DNA from: Euschistus heros
Taxonomy: Eukaryota > Arthropoda > Insecta > Hemiptera > Pentatomidae
Length of the DNA stretch: 64,000 nt
Direction: 5' to 3'
Assembly: GCA_003667255.2 (NCBI GenBank)
Contig: RCWM02000047.1
Span: forward strand, 558,001-622,000
In this document: in pieces, positions 1 through 10,368 of the stretch
Position numbering within the stretch: position 1 is the first letter of the stretch
How the letters are laid out: each line of letters starts with the position of its first letter
Made by a program: the position numbers and the translations under genes
Notes under the pieces: model-generated
What the model was told of the DNA's origin: nothing
The model's input: only the letters and a program-made list of their open reading frames with translations
Database searches by the model: none

Positions 1-267
1 AAATCGGGTTCGGAGAGAAAATCATATATACTGATTTTACAAGTGTGTGAGTTGGTAGGAACCAACCTATTTCATTTTTAATTTATTAATATATACATGT
101 AAGTATGTATTTCTTTATTTAAAAAGAAACTTTCTTTATTTCTTTATTTACTGTATCAGTAACAGAAATTGCGTTGTGAGGAAAGTTCTATTTTGCGGTT
201 CTGCACGAAAACGCGTTTTTAGATGCTATTTTAGCTATAACTCCCTGAAACTTTTTGTCTCATTTGA
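1..267. other. AT-rich flank, no gene seen
   Basis: AT-rich sequence ahead of the first repeat. No coding frame or repeat structure was recognised in it. Confidence 0.5.
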
Positions 268-848
268 AATCTATATTTTTCTCTGAAAGCTGTTTAAATT
301 TACTATAAGCTCCTATACATAAAATTTTGATCTAAACCCGTAAATTACCCACGCCAGTACCCTTAATACAGCTAACTGTTAATAAATCTAACATTTTTTG
401 GCACATTTTTCACTATAACTCCAAAAATATTTGCCCGATCCCCAATTCCTTTTTTCCATGTCAAAGATAATTAATTAAATTTAGTATCAGATCATATATA
501 AGAAATTCTCATTAAGTTCCCTAAAATACCCAAGCTAGCACGCTAAATGTTCCTGTTTTGGCAAAATAGGACGATTTTGACATGTTCTGAGAGCTGGGGT
601 AGGTATTTTATGAAATTTAATCAGAATTTCATATACAGGATCTGATAGTAAATTTAATGAGCTTTAATGTGAAAAAAAGGAATTGGGGGATCGGACAAAT
701 ATTTTTGGATTTACAGCGAAAAAATGTTGGATTTCATAACAGTTAGTGGTATTTAGCGTACTGGCATGGGTAATTTACAGAACTTGATCAAATTTTTATG
801 TACATGAGCTAATAGTAAATTTAAACCCCTCTCAGATGAAAAAAAGAA
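268..848. repeat. Imperfect foldback (inverted) repeat
   Basis: The left arm (about 268-537) and the right arm (about 595-848) are imperfect reverse complements, roughly 80 percent alike by eye. A marker such as ccccaattccttttttcc near 440 returns inverted near 672-690, and gtaaattacccacgccagta at 341 returns inverted near 755-775. The left half also contains a weaker direct repeat of about 185 bp (acgccagtaccctt / aagctagcacgcta). The right arm begins exactly where the BEL/Pao reverse transcriptase frame becomes meaningless, so the repeat or the event that made it truncated that element. It could be a foldback MITE or an inverted satellite fragment. No coding sequence is present. Confidence 0.75.
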
Positions 849-2344
849 TAGAGAGCTTTTGATTCTCAGGCAAATCAGCAAGTAACGAGGGGTGATTACT
901 AGTCCACTTACGCAACTCAAAACCACCAAGCATGAGGAGTTTTTTAAGCTCCGCCATGAGCGTCTGAGCTTCTTCTAAAGTGTAATTACCATTTAGATGA
1001 TCGTCGATGTAGGTTCTCTCCTTCAGTGCAGAAGCAGCACGAGGGTACCTCCAACCTTCATCTAAAGCCAACTGATGGAGGGTTCGAATGGCCTGAAAGG
1101 CTGAAGGGCCGACACCAAAAGTAACTGTGGTGAGCTGGTATAAACGAAGAGACTCCAAAGGGTTCTCACGCCAATAAACCAAATGAAAATGGCGATGAGG
1201 TGGATACAAGCTTATTTGACGATACATTTGGCGAATATCGCAAGAGAAAACATAAGGAAAAATCCGAAAATTAACAAGCAAATCAGGAATAGAATTCTGC
1301 AACTTAGGTCCAGGAAGCAGGACATCATTTAGAGATAAACCATTTGAGGTGGGCTGACTGGCATAAAAAAACCACCCGAATACTCCCAGTATCTCCGTGG
1401 CGCTTGAAGACTCCATGATGTGGCAATACATAATGTGGATTTTTTAAGACATCTGGATTATCAACAGGCACTAAATGGCCCGCACGTATATACTCATTGA
1501 TGCATTCCCGGTACTTCATGAAATACTCAGGATTTTTGGAAAAACGTTTCTCCAGCGAAACAAAACATTTGCGAGCAGTACCGGCTGAATCCCCTAGGGG
1601 CAATGCAGTAGGGCGAAAAGGTAAGTGCACCATATAACGACCTTCAGAATCTCTCGTCGTGGTTTCGGAATAAATTTGCTCGCAGAGAAGGTCATCTTTT
1701 CTAGGAGGGAGAAGAGGCGGTTGATCAATTTCAGAAAATTTTTTGATGAGATTGGAGACCTGTTTGTTATCAGAAACATGGCAAGTGATAAGACCCGTCA
1801 CCTCCTCAGGAGTGGAAGCAAGTGCAGGAGCTGAACCCATAAGAACATACCCTAAACAAGTCTTGTAAAGAAATGGCATAACCTCCCCAAGAGACGCAAC
1901 TCTGGTTTCCAAAATAGAAGCAGATACGTCGGCGCCAAGCAACACATCTACCCTGGACGGGACATCAAATTCAATATCGGCTAAGGGATATTGGGCTACT
2001 AACTCCTTAACTGAAGGTGCAATAGGAGAACTAGGTAAATCATTTGTAATTTTATGGAGAACCATAAATAAATGTTCATCCTTAATAGTATTTCCATCAG
2101 TATCACCAACGCCTAGCTTGGCATATCCACGAGGTTTCACAGGAACAACAGAAACACCATTTAAGTGGTCACAAGGTTGAGGGGAAAAAACATTAAGAAG
2201 CTTAGCACATCTCTCAGTAATAAAACTAGCCTGACTTGCTGGGTCCAGCAGGCCACGCACAATAATGAGGTGAAGAAAAAATCCTAACTTTAACTGTTGC
2301 GAGTAAAACAGTTGAAGTGAACTGTTCACAAGCAAGCGAAACAT
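832..2344 (-). pseudogene. BEL/Pao protease (DUF1758) plus reverse transcriptase, truncated
   Basis: The upstream part is an aspartic-protease-like DUF1758 region with LLDPASQASFITERC; the usual D-S/T-G reads D-P-A here, so the protease is probably inactive. A linker and the RT entry (NPHYVLPHHGVFK, IRVVF) follow. After a frameshift near 1430 come RT motif A (YVFSCDIRQMYRQI) and the catalytic box YIDD (in RTYIDDHLNG). The frame ends at 832, just past the RT palm, inside the foldback repeat. A near relative at 47521-53839 is on the other strand and keeps the rest of pol. Confidence 0.85.
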
Positions 2345-3355
2345 TTGGTTTGGAAGACAAACTTTGAGACTTATGAGAAAGAGAAACAGGACTCATAGGC
2401 ATGGCAGGCGAGGTATTAAGAGAAGGTACTCCAACAGAATCGGAAGCATGAAGAGTGGAATGCCCATCAGGCTTAAAACTTTGAGATGCTTTATGGGCAT
2501 TAGATGAAGAATTAGAATTAGGTTCATCAAAATGTAAAAGAGAATGGTGACGTTTATGGCACTTGGCACAAGTGTTTACAGAATTGCACTTATGATTAAA
2601 ATGTTTAGACAAGCAATTAAAACAAAGCTTAAGTGATTTTACCTTCTCATGGCGCTGCTTAACATTTAAGCTTAAGAAAAGAGGACAAGCATATTTTTTG
2701 TGATCACCTTTGCAAAATATACACACAAGCTTAGTGTCCGCCAAAGCAGTATGAAAGGAAGACATATTCCTTTTTGGGACCAAGCTAACAGTAGCAGGTT
2801 TAGAGAGCTCTGAATTTTTATAAACATTTAATTGATCTTTTATGAAACTAATTAATTTATCCAGTTTAGGAAAGGTTCCACCCAAATTTTGCTCAAATCT
2901 CAAGCGAAGAGTTTTATCTAATTTCCGAAGAAGTAATCTAACTAGCAACTCAGCATTCCCCGACTCTATATCCACTTGATAGCACTTTAAAGTTTGAACA
3001 CTAATAAGATAAGTATCAAGAAAACCCTGGAGGGAAGCTACATTGGCAGAAATGGAAGAAATATCCAATATCCTGTCCAAGCACTCATTAATTGAAGCCC
3101 TTTTATTTTGATATTTAGAGATTAAAAGATTTAAGGCAGCATCGTACCCCTCAGAAGTAATAGGATATGCCCTAATCAACCTTAGAGGTTCCCCTTCAAG
3201 CAGAGATATCAAAAAATGAAACTTAGAAACCACAGATAAGCTTATATTCTGATGAATTAAAGTTTGAAATTTGGAATTGAATAGATCAAAATCACCCTTA
3301 CCATTAAAATTGTCAATTTGAATCTTCGGAAGAGAATGCAATAAAGAATTACCTG
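2290..3355 (-). pseudogene. BEL/Pao gag (DUF1759) with zinc knuckles
   Basis: The frame carries the DUF1759-type gag core: FNGKGDFDLFNSKFQTLI near its start, then LEGEPLRLIRAYPIT and the ending RILDISS. Further on are two cysteine/histidine clusters, CIFCKGDHKKYACP and CFNCLSKHFNHKCNSVNTC, typical of BEL/Pao gag nucleic-acid-binding knuckles. It is one frame out of register with both the N-terminal gag piece and the downstream protease. In BEL/Pao elements gag and pol are normally one frame, so the break near 2280 is a mutation. Confidence 0.8.
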
Positions 3356-3619
3356 CTGCACTATGAGCTGGGAATCGTGACTGATATTACCACAGTTGTC
3401 ATTTAAAGGAGTCAAATGAGACATAATCAAGCTCAATTCTAAGCACTGAGAAGTGAAGTCCATGAATTCAGACTGGAGTTCACCAATAACACTTTTATCC
3501 TCAGCACTATCCAAGGCAGATTGAGAAAAGGATTTTGCTTCAGCTTCAAGCAAATTAAGTCGTTCTTTAATGACTGATAAGGCGGTAGCCGATACACCAG
3601 GTTTGGCTTTTTCTTTCAA
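3340..3619 (-). pseudogene. BEL/Pao gag, N-terminal piece
   Basis: An open frame begins at the ATG at 3617-3619. It encodes a charged, helical stretch (KERLNLLEAEAKSFSQSALD and onward) of the kind found ahead of the DUF1759 gag domain in BEL/Pao elements. After about 3350 the frame becomes nonsense while the next frame takes up the gag domain (SLPKIQIDNFNGK), so a frameshift separates the two pieces. The translation fits a coiled coil. No catalytic function is expected; gag forms the particle. Confidence 0.6.
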
Positions 3620-4546
3620 TAAGTTAAGGAAATCCTTAAGAGAGCAAATATGACTTTAAACGTGAATATCCATAACTGGGAAATTATAAAATGCCAAAAG
3701 ATAACAGTTCCAGGAGAAAACAACGAGAAAAGCGAAAAATTTCCAGTGAGCAAGCACACGTTATACCTCCAAGGAGATACGAGAGAGAAAAAAAAAAAAA
3801 ATACAAAAGGAGCAAATAATATTAAACGAGTTAATATAGGCGAAGAAATTAATATAAGCAAGAAATTTAAGCAAAAGAACACGAGAAATGCGCAATAGGT
3901 CAAAGTATGCTGGAGCAGGAATGAACCGGCAAGCGCGTGCAGGTTCTGACCCCCTAACCCGAGAAACGCATTTTATTATTATGCAAACCAAAATAATTGG
4001 CACACAGCAAAAATAAGAGCAAATAAGAGCTTTGAGCACCAACAAATGACTCCTTCTCCGACCCACGAAATGAGAAATGTAAAAAAAAAAACAAGAATGA
4101 AGCAGCGAGCGATAAGGGAAAACGATAATTTTAGCAATCTTTTCGACCAAAAACGGGAATTTAATTTAGGTTCGGCCGGAGGACCATGTATTGGGTTGAG
4201 AATAGTGGACTGTATTTTGAAATTGGGGACTGGTTCATGAAGGAGAGCCGTGATGGGACGAAAATAATTAAAGTTTGGCTTACCTTGGTGCCGAGAACTG
4301 TGGGCATGAAGAGAGAAACTTACCGGCTGACTGCAAGGTGAAATGAAAGAGGTTGAGGGTAATTTCGAATAGGATAGGAAAGGAAAATGAAATAAATTGC
4401 AGAGCCGAAGTTCCAACAAGTGTTCAAGTCGGTGGCAGAAGAAGAAGTGGGGGTTCGCGAATCCTGCCACCAGGAGCGCCCCCATCGAAGGAATAGCAAA
4501 ACCCGGGAAATTTGAAGGGGCAAAAAACCGCGAATATTCAACAGAT
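3620..4546 (-). other. Candidate LTR and leader of the BEL/Pao copy
   Basis: This stretch has no coherent protein. It lies between gag and a LINE fragment, where the 5' LTR and untranslated leader of the BEL/Pao copy should be. A TG-start is plausible at about 4546 on the minus strand. A primer-binding site could not be identified with confidence. Several short open frames here are compositional. Confidence 0.3.
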
Positions 4547-4960
4547 GCCCTTGTGTATCTCCTTTGGATCATATATTTGTGAGCCTGATTCTTCTTATCT
4601 GTAAGATAATTATACCTTTCGGCATTCCTTATCAAACCAATTGCTTCTTTTCTCGCCACTCTTTATTCCTATTGTTGTTTCTACAGCTTTTCCAATGCTA
4701 TCTTTAATGACCTTCCACATCTGCTCTATATCGTTATCATTCATGTGGGCAGAATTAAGTTCCCTATCCAACTTTTGCGTATATCGTTCCGCTTCTTCTG
4801 GTTCCTTAAGTTTTTCGATATTGAATTTTTTACTTCTTTGGCCTCTTCTATTTTTCACATTGGATATTCCAGACTTTATTTTCGCTATGGCCAGATAATG
4901 ATCGGATTCAGAATTTTGCTGATAATTTGGGTGACTTCCTCCCCCCTCTTTTTCTTTTTA
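4520..4960 (-). pseudogene. LINE fragment: endonuclease-RT linker
   Basis: The minus-strand frame reads KSGEKRSNWFDKECRKV, then after a frameshift RKEAIGLIRNAERYNYLTDK and QRRYTRAS. The SNWFDKEC type box followed by basic helices is typical of the linker between endonuclease and RT in insect non-LTR elements often annotated as craniofacial-development-protein-2-like. The clade is not resolved. The piece lies downstream of the RT fragment at 5130-5802 on the same strand, the reverse of the expected order, so the two are separate insertions or rearranged. Confidence 0.55.
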
Positions 4961-5129
4961 TAACTTTCCAGTACACATTTTGAACTATCAGTCACAAGAA
5001 TCCCTTCTGCCTTTGCACCTCTTGAAGGAACTAGATCTGCTTCATTGTATTTTGAGTAGACCTCATTATTTGTTCCCCTTCACCAGTTTCCATCGACATA
5101 AACTCCACTGAAGATTCTTCACTCAAAGA

Positions 5130-5802
5130 CTAGGTCAATCTGTTTGGATATAGTCCATGTCTCCAATCCATAAAACAAAACTGGGCAGATGTTTTGTACG
5201 GACAGATGTTGGTCCACTGGGACAGAAGTTGAGAGGAGAGTTCCTGGCATAAACTAAAGTAGCACTTGTTAGCCATCCATATTCTTTTCTTTTCTTCTAC
5301 CTCAGGTGCATTATCCTTAGTCTCCATATAACCTAAATAGGTGAATTGGGCCACTTTCTCGATTGCAGTCCATTGACTGCCATATGATTTCCACGTCATA
5401 TGCATATGTTAAAAGCTGGACCATCCTAGGGTACACTGTCCAGTTAGTTTGCAGACCAGCATCCCTCACCGCCTTCTCAAGAGCCAAATTAAATAGGAGG
5501 CATGCTAACACATCTCCTTGCCGCAGACCTTTTTTTTTAGTGAAACTTTTCCGTCCTTTTCCTTTTACCAGACATTTTAATTTATCTAGAATGTACTCCT
5601 CCAGTGCCCTATATCATTATTCCCAGTTAATGCTAATATAAACTGCCCTGAAGTCCACAAAAATATGATAGGTTTCGGTTTTAAATTCATATCCTCTCTC
5701 TAGGATTGTCCTGAGGGAGAAACACACAGATGTAGTTAAACATAATATTGCTAGGAGACCATTAACACATAAATTTGCAGCCTTTGATAGTCTTTTAAAC
5801 AT
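5130..5802 (-). pseudogene. LINE reverse transcriptase fragment
   Basis: Minus-strand pieces in several frames give RT motifs: FKTETYHIFVDFRAVYISIN (motif A region, second catalytic position altered), then ACLLFNLALEKAVRDAGLQT, LLTYAYDVEII (the YADD box reads YAYD) and FTYLGYMETKDN (thumb region). The catalytic changes and frameshifts make it inactive. The 3' part of the same kind of element is found separately at 7275-7690. Confidence 0.75.
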
Positions 5803-7274
5803 ATCACTAAATTAACAAAATAATCACAAAGAAATTCAAACAATATACACTATAGCAAGCAATAACAAGTGTAATAAAAGCATGATTGCCAACATTAAAA
5901 AAAAATTCACACAGAATTCACGCAACAAAGCAATTTTTTTTATAAATTCAGTAATTAGGAAAATAGAACGTGAAAATAGGTGTTAATTTTTTTTTTTTTT
6001 TTTAATATGAGGTTATAGCCAGTTGTAGCAACGTTTACTGAAACGAATAACACATTCCAACTAATTATAGCATGCATATTGCGATCGTAAAGTGAAAAAT
6101 ACGAATTTTGTTAACAAGAGGATGGAATTGGGTCATTGGCTTAAACGGTCTCTTCCTTACTGAAATTACAATCAGTGAAGCTATTGATGTTGCGATATAT
6201 GACGACTCCACTGGCTTTGTGACTTGCTGATGATGATACCGCTACCGATGGTGTAGTTGCAATTTGTCTGTTCTTAGCAGTATTACAATATGATCTCAGA
6301 TCAAAGCTATGCACATTTACTGGCATGAAATTTTCCATTTAAGTTTCACTGATTTCCAAATAATTAGATCGGTTGATGATTGTATCGGAAGAGATGTCTT
6401 CTGAGTGCACGGTAAGCTTTGTGCATTAATGGCGGTAATAAGTATAAAACAATTCTGATCAGGAACTTTTACGTTTCCGGCACTGCTTGACTCGGTCATA
6501 TGGTGTTTTATTATTATTATTGCATTCTTCTTGAGAAGCCCTTTCCAAATATATATGATCTGTGTATTTGGTTTTGGCTTTTTGACGCGTATAGGCCAAC
6601 TTTATATATTTTTGATATTTTTTTTATTCTAACACCTTATAATATTCACTGTCACTAATGTTTTATACACAATCGATAGATTTTGACGAAAGTTGATGAT
6701 TAAAACTTAAAGAACATCGTAGCTTCTCCTAGTCAAAAGTTATACTAATTGCCAATCTCGATACGTAGCAAAATAAACTCGAAATTGTGGCGCTTCCCCC
6801 TCCACCACGTGTGATGTGTCATTGTTTTCACTTATCGTAATAAATTTTTTGATCCTTTAGCTATCCAGTAGTATAATTTAATTTTAGATTTTGTTATCAT
6901 AAGGTTTTTTGGATTGCCCCCATATTGTAACAAATTTAAAGACGTATTCACGTCAAAACACTAGGTTTTTAGTAAGTATGAATCTCACACTTCAGAATTT
7001 TTTAATACTTTTTCTTGGGGACAAATTAGATAATTTTAACAAAAACAATTGTTTTTTTTTTAAATAAAATTTTTTATTCGTCGAAATATTCTTATAAAAT
7101 TAAAATCAAAATTTATAACTTAAAAAATATAAAAACAATACAAAGTGATACGCTGTTCGATAGATCATAAAGGAAGAAAAAAGCTTTGAACCTTACTGTT
7201 AACTAAGGTACTCATGATCAATGCCAAAATATTTATTCAGAGTATTTTAAATTACATAAAGTATTCATATGTAA
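5803..7274. other. No confident gene; AT-rich spacer
   Basis: This is mostly AT-rich with homopolymer T runs near 5990-6003. On the minus strand at 6141-6499 two short overlapping frames contain non-repetitive, serine-rich sequence (for example PSVAVSSSASHKASG). They could be a degenerate exon, but no splice sites or family support this. Nothing else was recognised. Confidence 0.4.
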
Positions 7275-7690
7275 ACTCATCATCATCATTTTATGGCGCT
7301 TATGGTCCTTGTAGAACCCTGGCCTTCTCAACAATTCTCTACCATTCAAACCTTTCTTCGGCAACCCTTCTCCATCCTCTCACACCCAGAGTCCGAGGAT
7401 CGTCTTCTATATCTTCAAGCCAACGAAGTCGAGGCCTTCCTCTCCTTCTCATTCCACCCGAGTGCCACTCCAACATCATTTTAGGGAGCCTACTTGCCTC
7501 CATTCTTTGCAAATGCCCTAGCCATCTAATTCTTACTCTTTTTATGTTGGCTACAATATCTGGAGCAGCATATAGAGTTCTCAGTTCCTCATTTGTTCTC
7601 ATTCGCAAGAGATTCAGTCCATACTTGGACCATATATTTTTCGAAGGATTTTTCTTTCCCACTTTATTTAATGTGAGTCCTACATTTCTT
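7275..7690 (-). pseudogene. LINE ORF2 C-terminus
   Basis: The minus-strand frame reads RTNEELRTLYAAPDIVANIK, then IRWLGHLQRMEASRLPKMML, RRRGRPRLRWLEDIEDD and RTLGVRGWRRVAEERFEW. RWLGHLxRM followed by GRPxxRWLDxVxxDL and a final WxxxAxDRxxWR is the common C-terminus of several insect non-LTR elements. A stop interrupts the last helix, after which the same frame continues with RIVEKARVLQGP. Only this 3' end is present. Confidence 0.75.
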
Positions 7691-8629
7691 GCTAATTACA
7701 GAAGAACATATACTGCTATTTCGAATAATATTTCGCACACAGGTTAGATTTTAAATACTATTTATATTCTAAAATATATGTCAAATTTTGTTGGCCTCTA
7801 TTCTGTTGGTTTTTCCACTGTTGGGCAGACGTTAGATCGGTAGCTGCTGACAAGGAGCTGGGTCCTCAGACTTCCCCCACTACTACGACAGCAAGTAGCT
7901 TACTAATCACCCGCTGCTATTGTTAAATCGTATTTTTCAAATTACGATCAACCTATGCAACCGAAAATGAATCTTCTTGTGTAACTGTGTTCAATTATCT
8001 TATGACTAAAGTGGCTATAAGCGGCTTTTTTTCAAAAAGTCAATAATTCACTGGATATTTTTTTTAAATTCTAAAATAATTGTCAAAAAAATTCGGAAAC
8101 GGTAGCCTGAATTTAATGGAGTTTCTATAACCAAATCTGTTTACAGATCTAATATTGATGATTCAGTTCACAAATGAGAGCGGAAATAAATTTGTCTCAA
8201 AAGTGCTGCCATCTCTTGAAAAAAAATCTTACTAAAAATCGGGATATTTAGCCTTAATGACCTAGGTACAGTAAATTCCTGATTTTTCGGGATAGGGTCA
8301 TCCAGGTAGTGGATCAATCAGGATTTTTTTTTCTTTTTTTATTAATCAGTCATTCTATGCATTGCCTATAAATAAAAAATCTAATTTACCAATTGAGCAA
8401 ATGCTAAAAATTATAGAACAGTGTAGAAGGGTAAAACTTTAAATTAAAATAACAAATATAGAGTTAGTGACTTAACAGTCCAGAGAAACATCTGTAATGA
8501 AAAAGTGTGGAGTTCCAATTGTATACTCTAGCTTATAAGTGACACACAGCAAGTTGTGTAAGCCATATCAACGACATAGATGGCCTTCTTGATTATTTTT
8601 CAACTAAAAGAAAAAAATATTATAATTAC
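7691..8629. other. No gene recognised; putative intron or 3' flank of the host gene
   Basis: AT-rich sequence downstream (minus sense) of the last host exon found. A poly-pyrimidine tract plus AG occurs only 26 bp after the 8630 donor, too close for an intron, and the following frame stops quickly. No further exon could be supported. Confidence 0.35.
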
Positions 8630-8738
8630 AGGAGAAGTGAAGTAAGCTCCTCTTATAGCAGATGCAAGAAAAACCACAAAATACAATAGCTTTTGTGTAG
8701 TAATGCGACATGCTTTAAGTATTGATGGAGATTTCATC
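8630..8738 (-). CDS. Host gene exon: second transmembrane helix
   Basis: The acceptor ctttttacag precedes 8738 and the donor CCT|GTAATT follows 8630. The exon completes the split Arg codon and adds 36 codons, MKSPSILKACR then ITTQKLLYFVVFLASAIRG and AYFTSP. An EGF module, a helix and then a TTQK helix resemble animal multi-pass proteins related to the THH1/TOM1/TOM3 or GPR137 type. That assignment is inference from memory and weak. The exons that should carry the remaining helices were not found downstream. Confidence 0.65.
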
Positions 8739-8808
8739 CTGTAAAAAGAATTTAGATTTTAGAATCGGGAACAAATTATCTGATTCAATAATCATATAAG
8801 CTATGCAC

Positions 8809-8939
8809 CTCTGCCATTCTGCTATTATGCTCATAATAAGTTGGACGAAACAAATTAGAGCAACTAGATAAAATATGGTAGCAAAAACAGCAAAATAACT
8901 GGTGTTAGTACTTCTGCATTCATCTCCAATAAACTGTAT
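8809..8939 (-). CDS. Host gene exon: end of EGF module plus transmembrane helix
   Basis: The acceptor is a run of T then ag above 8939, and the donor is CAGAG|GTGCAT below 8809. The 131-nt exon starts in phase 0 with IQFIGDECRSTNTSYFAVF and continues as a hydrophobic helix (VFATIFYLVALICFVQLIMS) followed by IAEWQ. It ends two bases into an Arg codon that the next exon completes. This perfect phase match across two introns is the main evidence that the gene is real. Confidence 0.7.
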
Positions 8940-9016
8940 CTAAAAAAAAAAAAAAAAATTAAAGTAAAATGAATAAAAATAAATAATCATATTGGTTAAA
9001 TTATTCCAGTTCATAC

Positions 9017-9143
9017 CTCACAAAAACAGGTGCCATTAAAGCATTCACCGTGACCACTGCAATTTTCAACACATGAACCCATTGTCTGTTTTTGAACAAA
9101 CAGCTTAAGCCGCTTATTTCTTGAGCTAAGACTCATTATAGGG
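9017..9143 (-). CDS. Host gene exon: EGF-like module
   Basis: The exon is bounded by a good acceptor (a T-rich tract ending cag, just above 9143) and the donor GAG|GTATGA just below 9017. After one base it encodes 42 codons containing CVENCSGHGECFNGTCFCE, a typical EGF-like half-module. It ends in phase 0, and the next exon supplies the last conserved Cys (GDEC). The protein is probably secreted or extracellular at this point. Upstream exons must lie beyond the 19.8-kb Gypsy-1 insertion, which begins only 42 bp upstream in the intron. Confidence 0.7.
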
Positions 9144-9185
9144 CTGAAAAAAAAAAGAAACAATATTGAATTTATATCATGCAAT

Positions 9186-9471
9186 TGTGGCGGCACCACA
9201 CGCGGAAATGTGTTAAAATCTTTTTTTTTTTTCAGTTTAGTTAGAATAATTTAAAAAGTTAAATAAAATAGTTAATATGAAATATTAAAAGTCAAAAATA
9301 ATATTTTTTTGTATATAATATTTTTGTAAGAAGCTGGCAACACTCAGTGCCATGATAACCTAATATAACCTCGATATATAATGTGTTAATTAGATTAATA
9401 AAGATTATTTTTTGTTTTTGCGAGTGAGTTTTTGTTTTTTCGTATAACCACAAAAAATAAGACCAACCACA
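9186..9471 (+). repeat. Gypsy-1 left LTR
   Basis: It starts TGTGGCGGCACC and ends ACCAACCACA, with terminal TGTGG/CCACA inverted repeats. It is matched along its length by 28669-28963. An AATAAA signal lies near 9397. Confidence 0.85.
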
Positions 9472-9472
9472 A

Positions 9473-9490
9473 TTGGTGACCGCGAAGTGA
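9473..9490 (+). other. Gypsy-1 primer-binding site
   Basis: TGGTGACCGCGAAGTGA follows the left LTR by two bases. It has the TGG start expected for the complement of a tRNA 3' end. The tRNA was not identified. Confidence 0.6.
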
Positions 9491-9506
9491 TTTATGAAAA
9501 TTAATT

Positions 9507-10310
9507 ATGGGAGAAGATAAAATTGAAACTTTAAAGACCATTGAAAAGGTGAGTGTCAAATTACCACCGTTTTGGAAGGACCAACCCAAAATCTGGTTTT
9601 GCCAGGCAGAAGCCCAATTCGATCTCGGCAGAATTACTAAGGAAGGTACGAAATTTAATTACCTAATTGCTCAATTAGATCTTTAGATAGTTGAAAACAT
9701 ATTCAACATTGTCTCATCTACTGAGGACAACAAATATACTATCGCCAAGGGTAGACTTTTAAATATATACCGAGAAAGCGAGGAAAGAAAAATTAAAAAG
9801 GTTGTTAGTGAATTAGAAATGGTAGACCAAAAACCTAGTCAATTACTTCGGAAAATGAAAGGTTTAGCAGGTGACGATTTTTCCGATAAACTGTAAAAAC
9901 ATTGTGGCTGGATAAACTTCCAACGGAGATAAGAAGTATCTTGACAATTTCGGATGGCGATTTAAATAAATTAGCCGAAATTGGTGATAAAATATGTGAT
10001 ATCAAACCCACGCGAGATATAAATGCAGTTCATTCTAAAGGATCCACACTCGAGTCTATGCTGGAAGAACTGAATAAAAGACTATCAGCCCTTGAGTCTA
10101 GATTATCCCGAAATTCCAGTAGAGATAACTTGTCCTTTCTTTCCCATAGCAACAGCCGAAATAGACGTTTTAATCCAAAAGGGAAGTATTGTTTTGGCGA
10201 TTATCGTTACGGAAAGAAATGTATACCGTCCATCCAAGTGTACACCTGAATGTAAATGGAATTCGGAAAAGGGAAACTCCTCACAGCAGACACAGAACTG
10301 ACCAACTGTG
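9507..10310 (+). pseudogene. Gypsy-1 gag
   Basis: From the ATG at 9507 the frame reads VSVKLPPFWKDQPKIWFCQA, the common start of insect Gypsy (Mag-like) gag. An in-frame TAG lies near 9684, and a stop with frameshift near 9895 moves the reading to the frame LWLDKLPTEIRSILTISDGD and LESMLEELNKRLSALESRL (a leucine-rich helix). A degraded zinc-knuckle area follows (YCFGDYRYGKKC). The gag of Gypsy-2 at 35066 opens with the same KLPPFW signature, so the two elements are related. Confidence 0.75.
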
Positions 10311-10368
10311 CTGCTGTAAATATTGTAGGTCAACAACATCGTTTGTTCTTACAAGACAAAAGTACAGG

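Larger units (their letters stand above)
849..4546 (-). mobile_element. BEL/Pao retrotransposon, 5' part only
   Basis: Reading right to left, the order is a possible LTR/leader (about 4546-3620), gag, protease-like DUF1758 region, then reverse transcriptase. This is the order of BEL/Pao elements. RNase H, integrase and the 3' LTR are missing because the copy ends in the foldback repeat at about 848. Gag and pol lie in three frames, so the copy is dead. A possible LTR start (minus-strand TGTTGAATATTCG) is near 4546, but with no second LTR the LTR limits cannot be proved. Confidence 0.75.

Noticed and set aside
3616..4659. Several open frames on both strands in the BEL leader region
   Set aside because: No domain, no conserved motif, and overlapping frames on both strands; position fits an LTR/leader.
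6141..6499. Serine-rich minus-strand frames that could be a gene exon
   Set aside because: No splice sites with consistent phase, no recognisable family and a stop between the two pieces. Kept only as a note.
8440..8610. Possible fourth exon of the host gene
   Set aside because: The nearest acceptor gives an intron of only 26 bases and the frame stops soon after; an alternative acceptor gives 42 bases. Neither is convincing.
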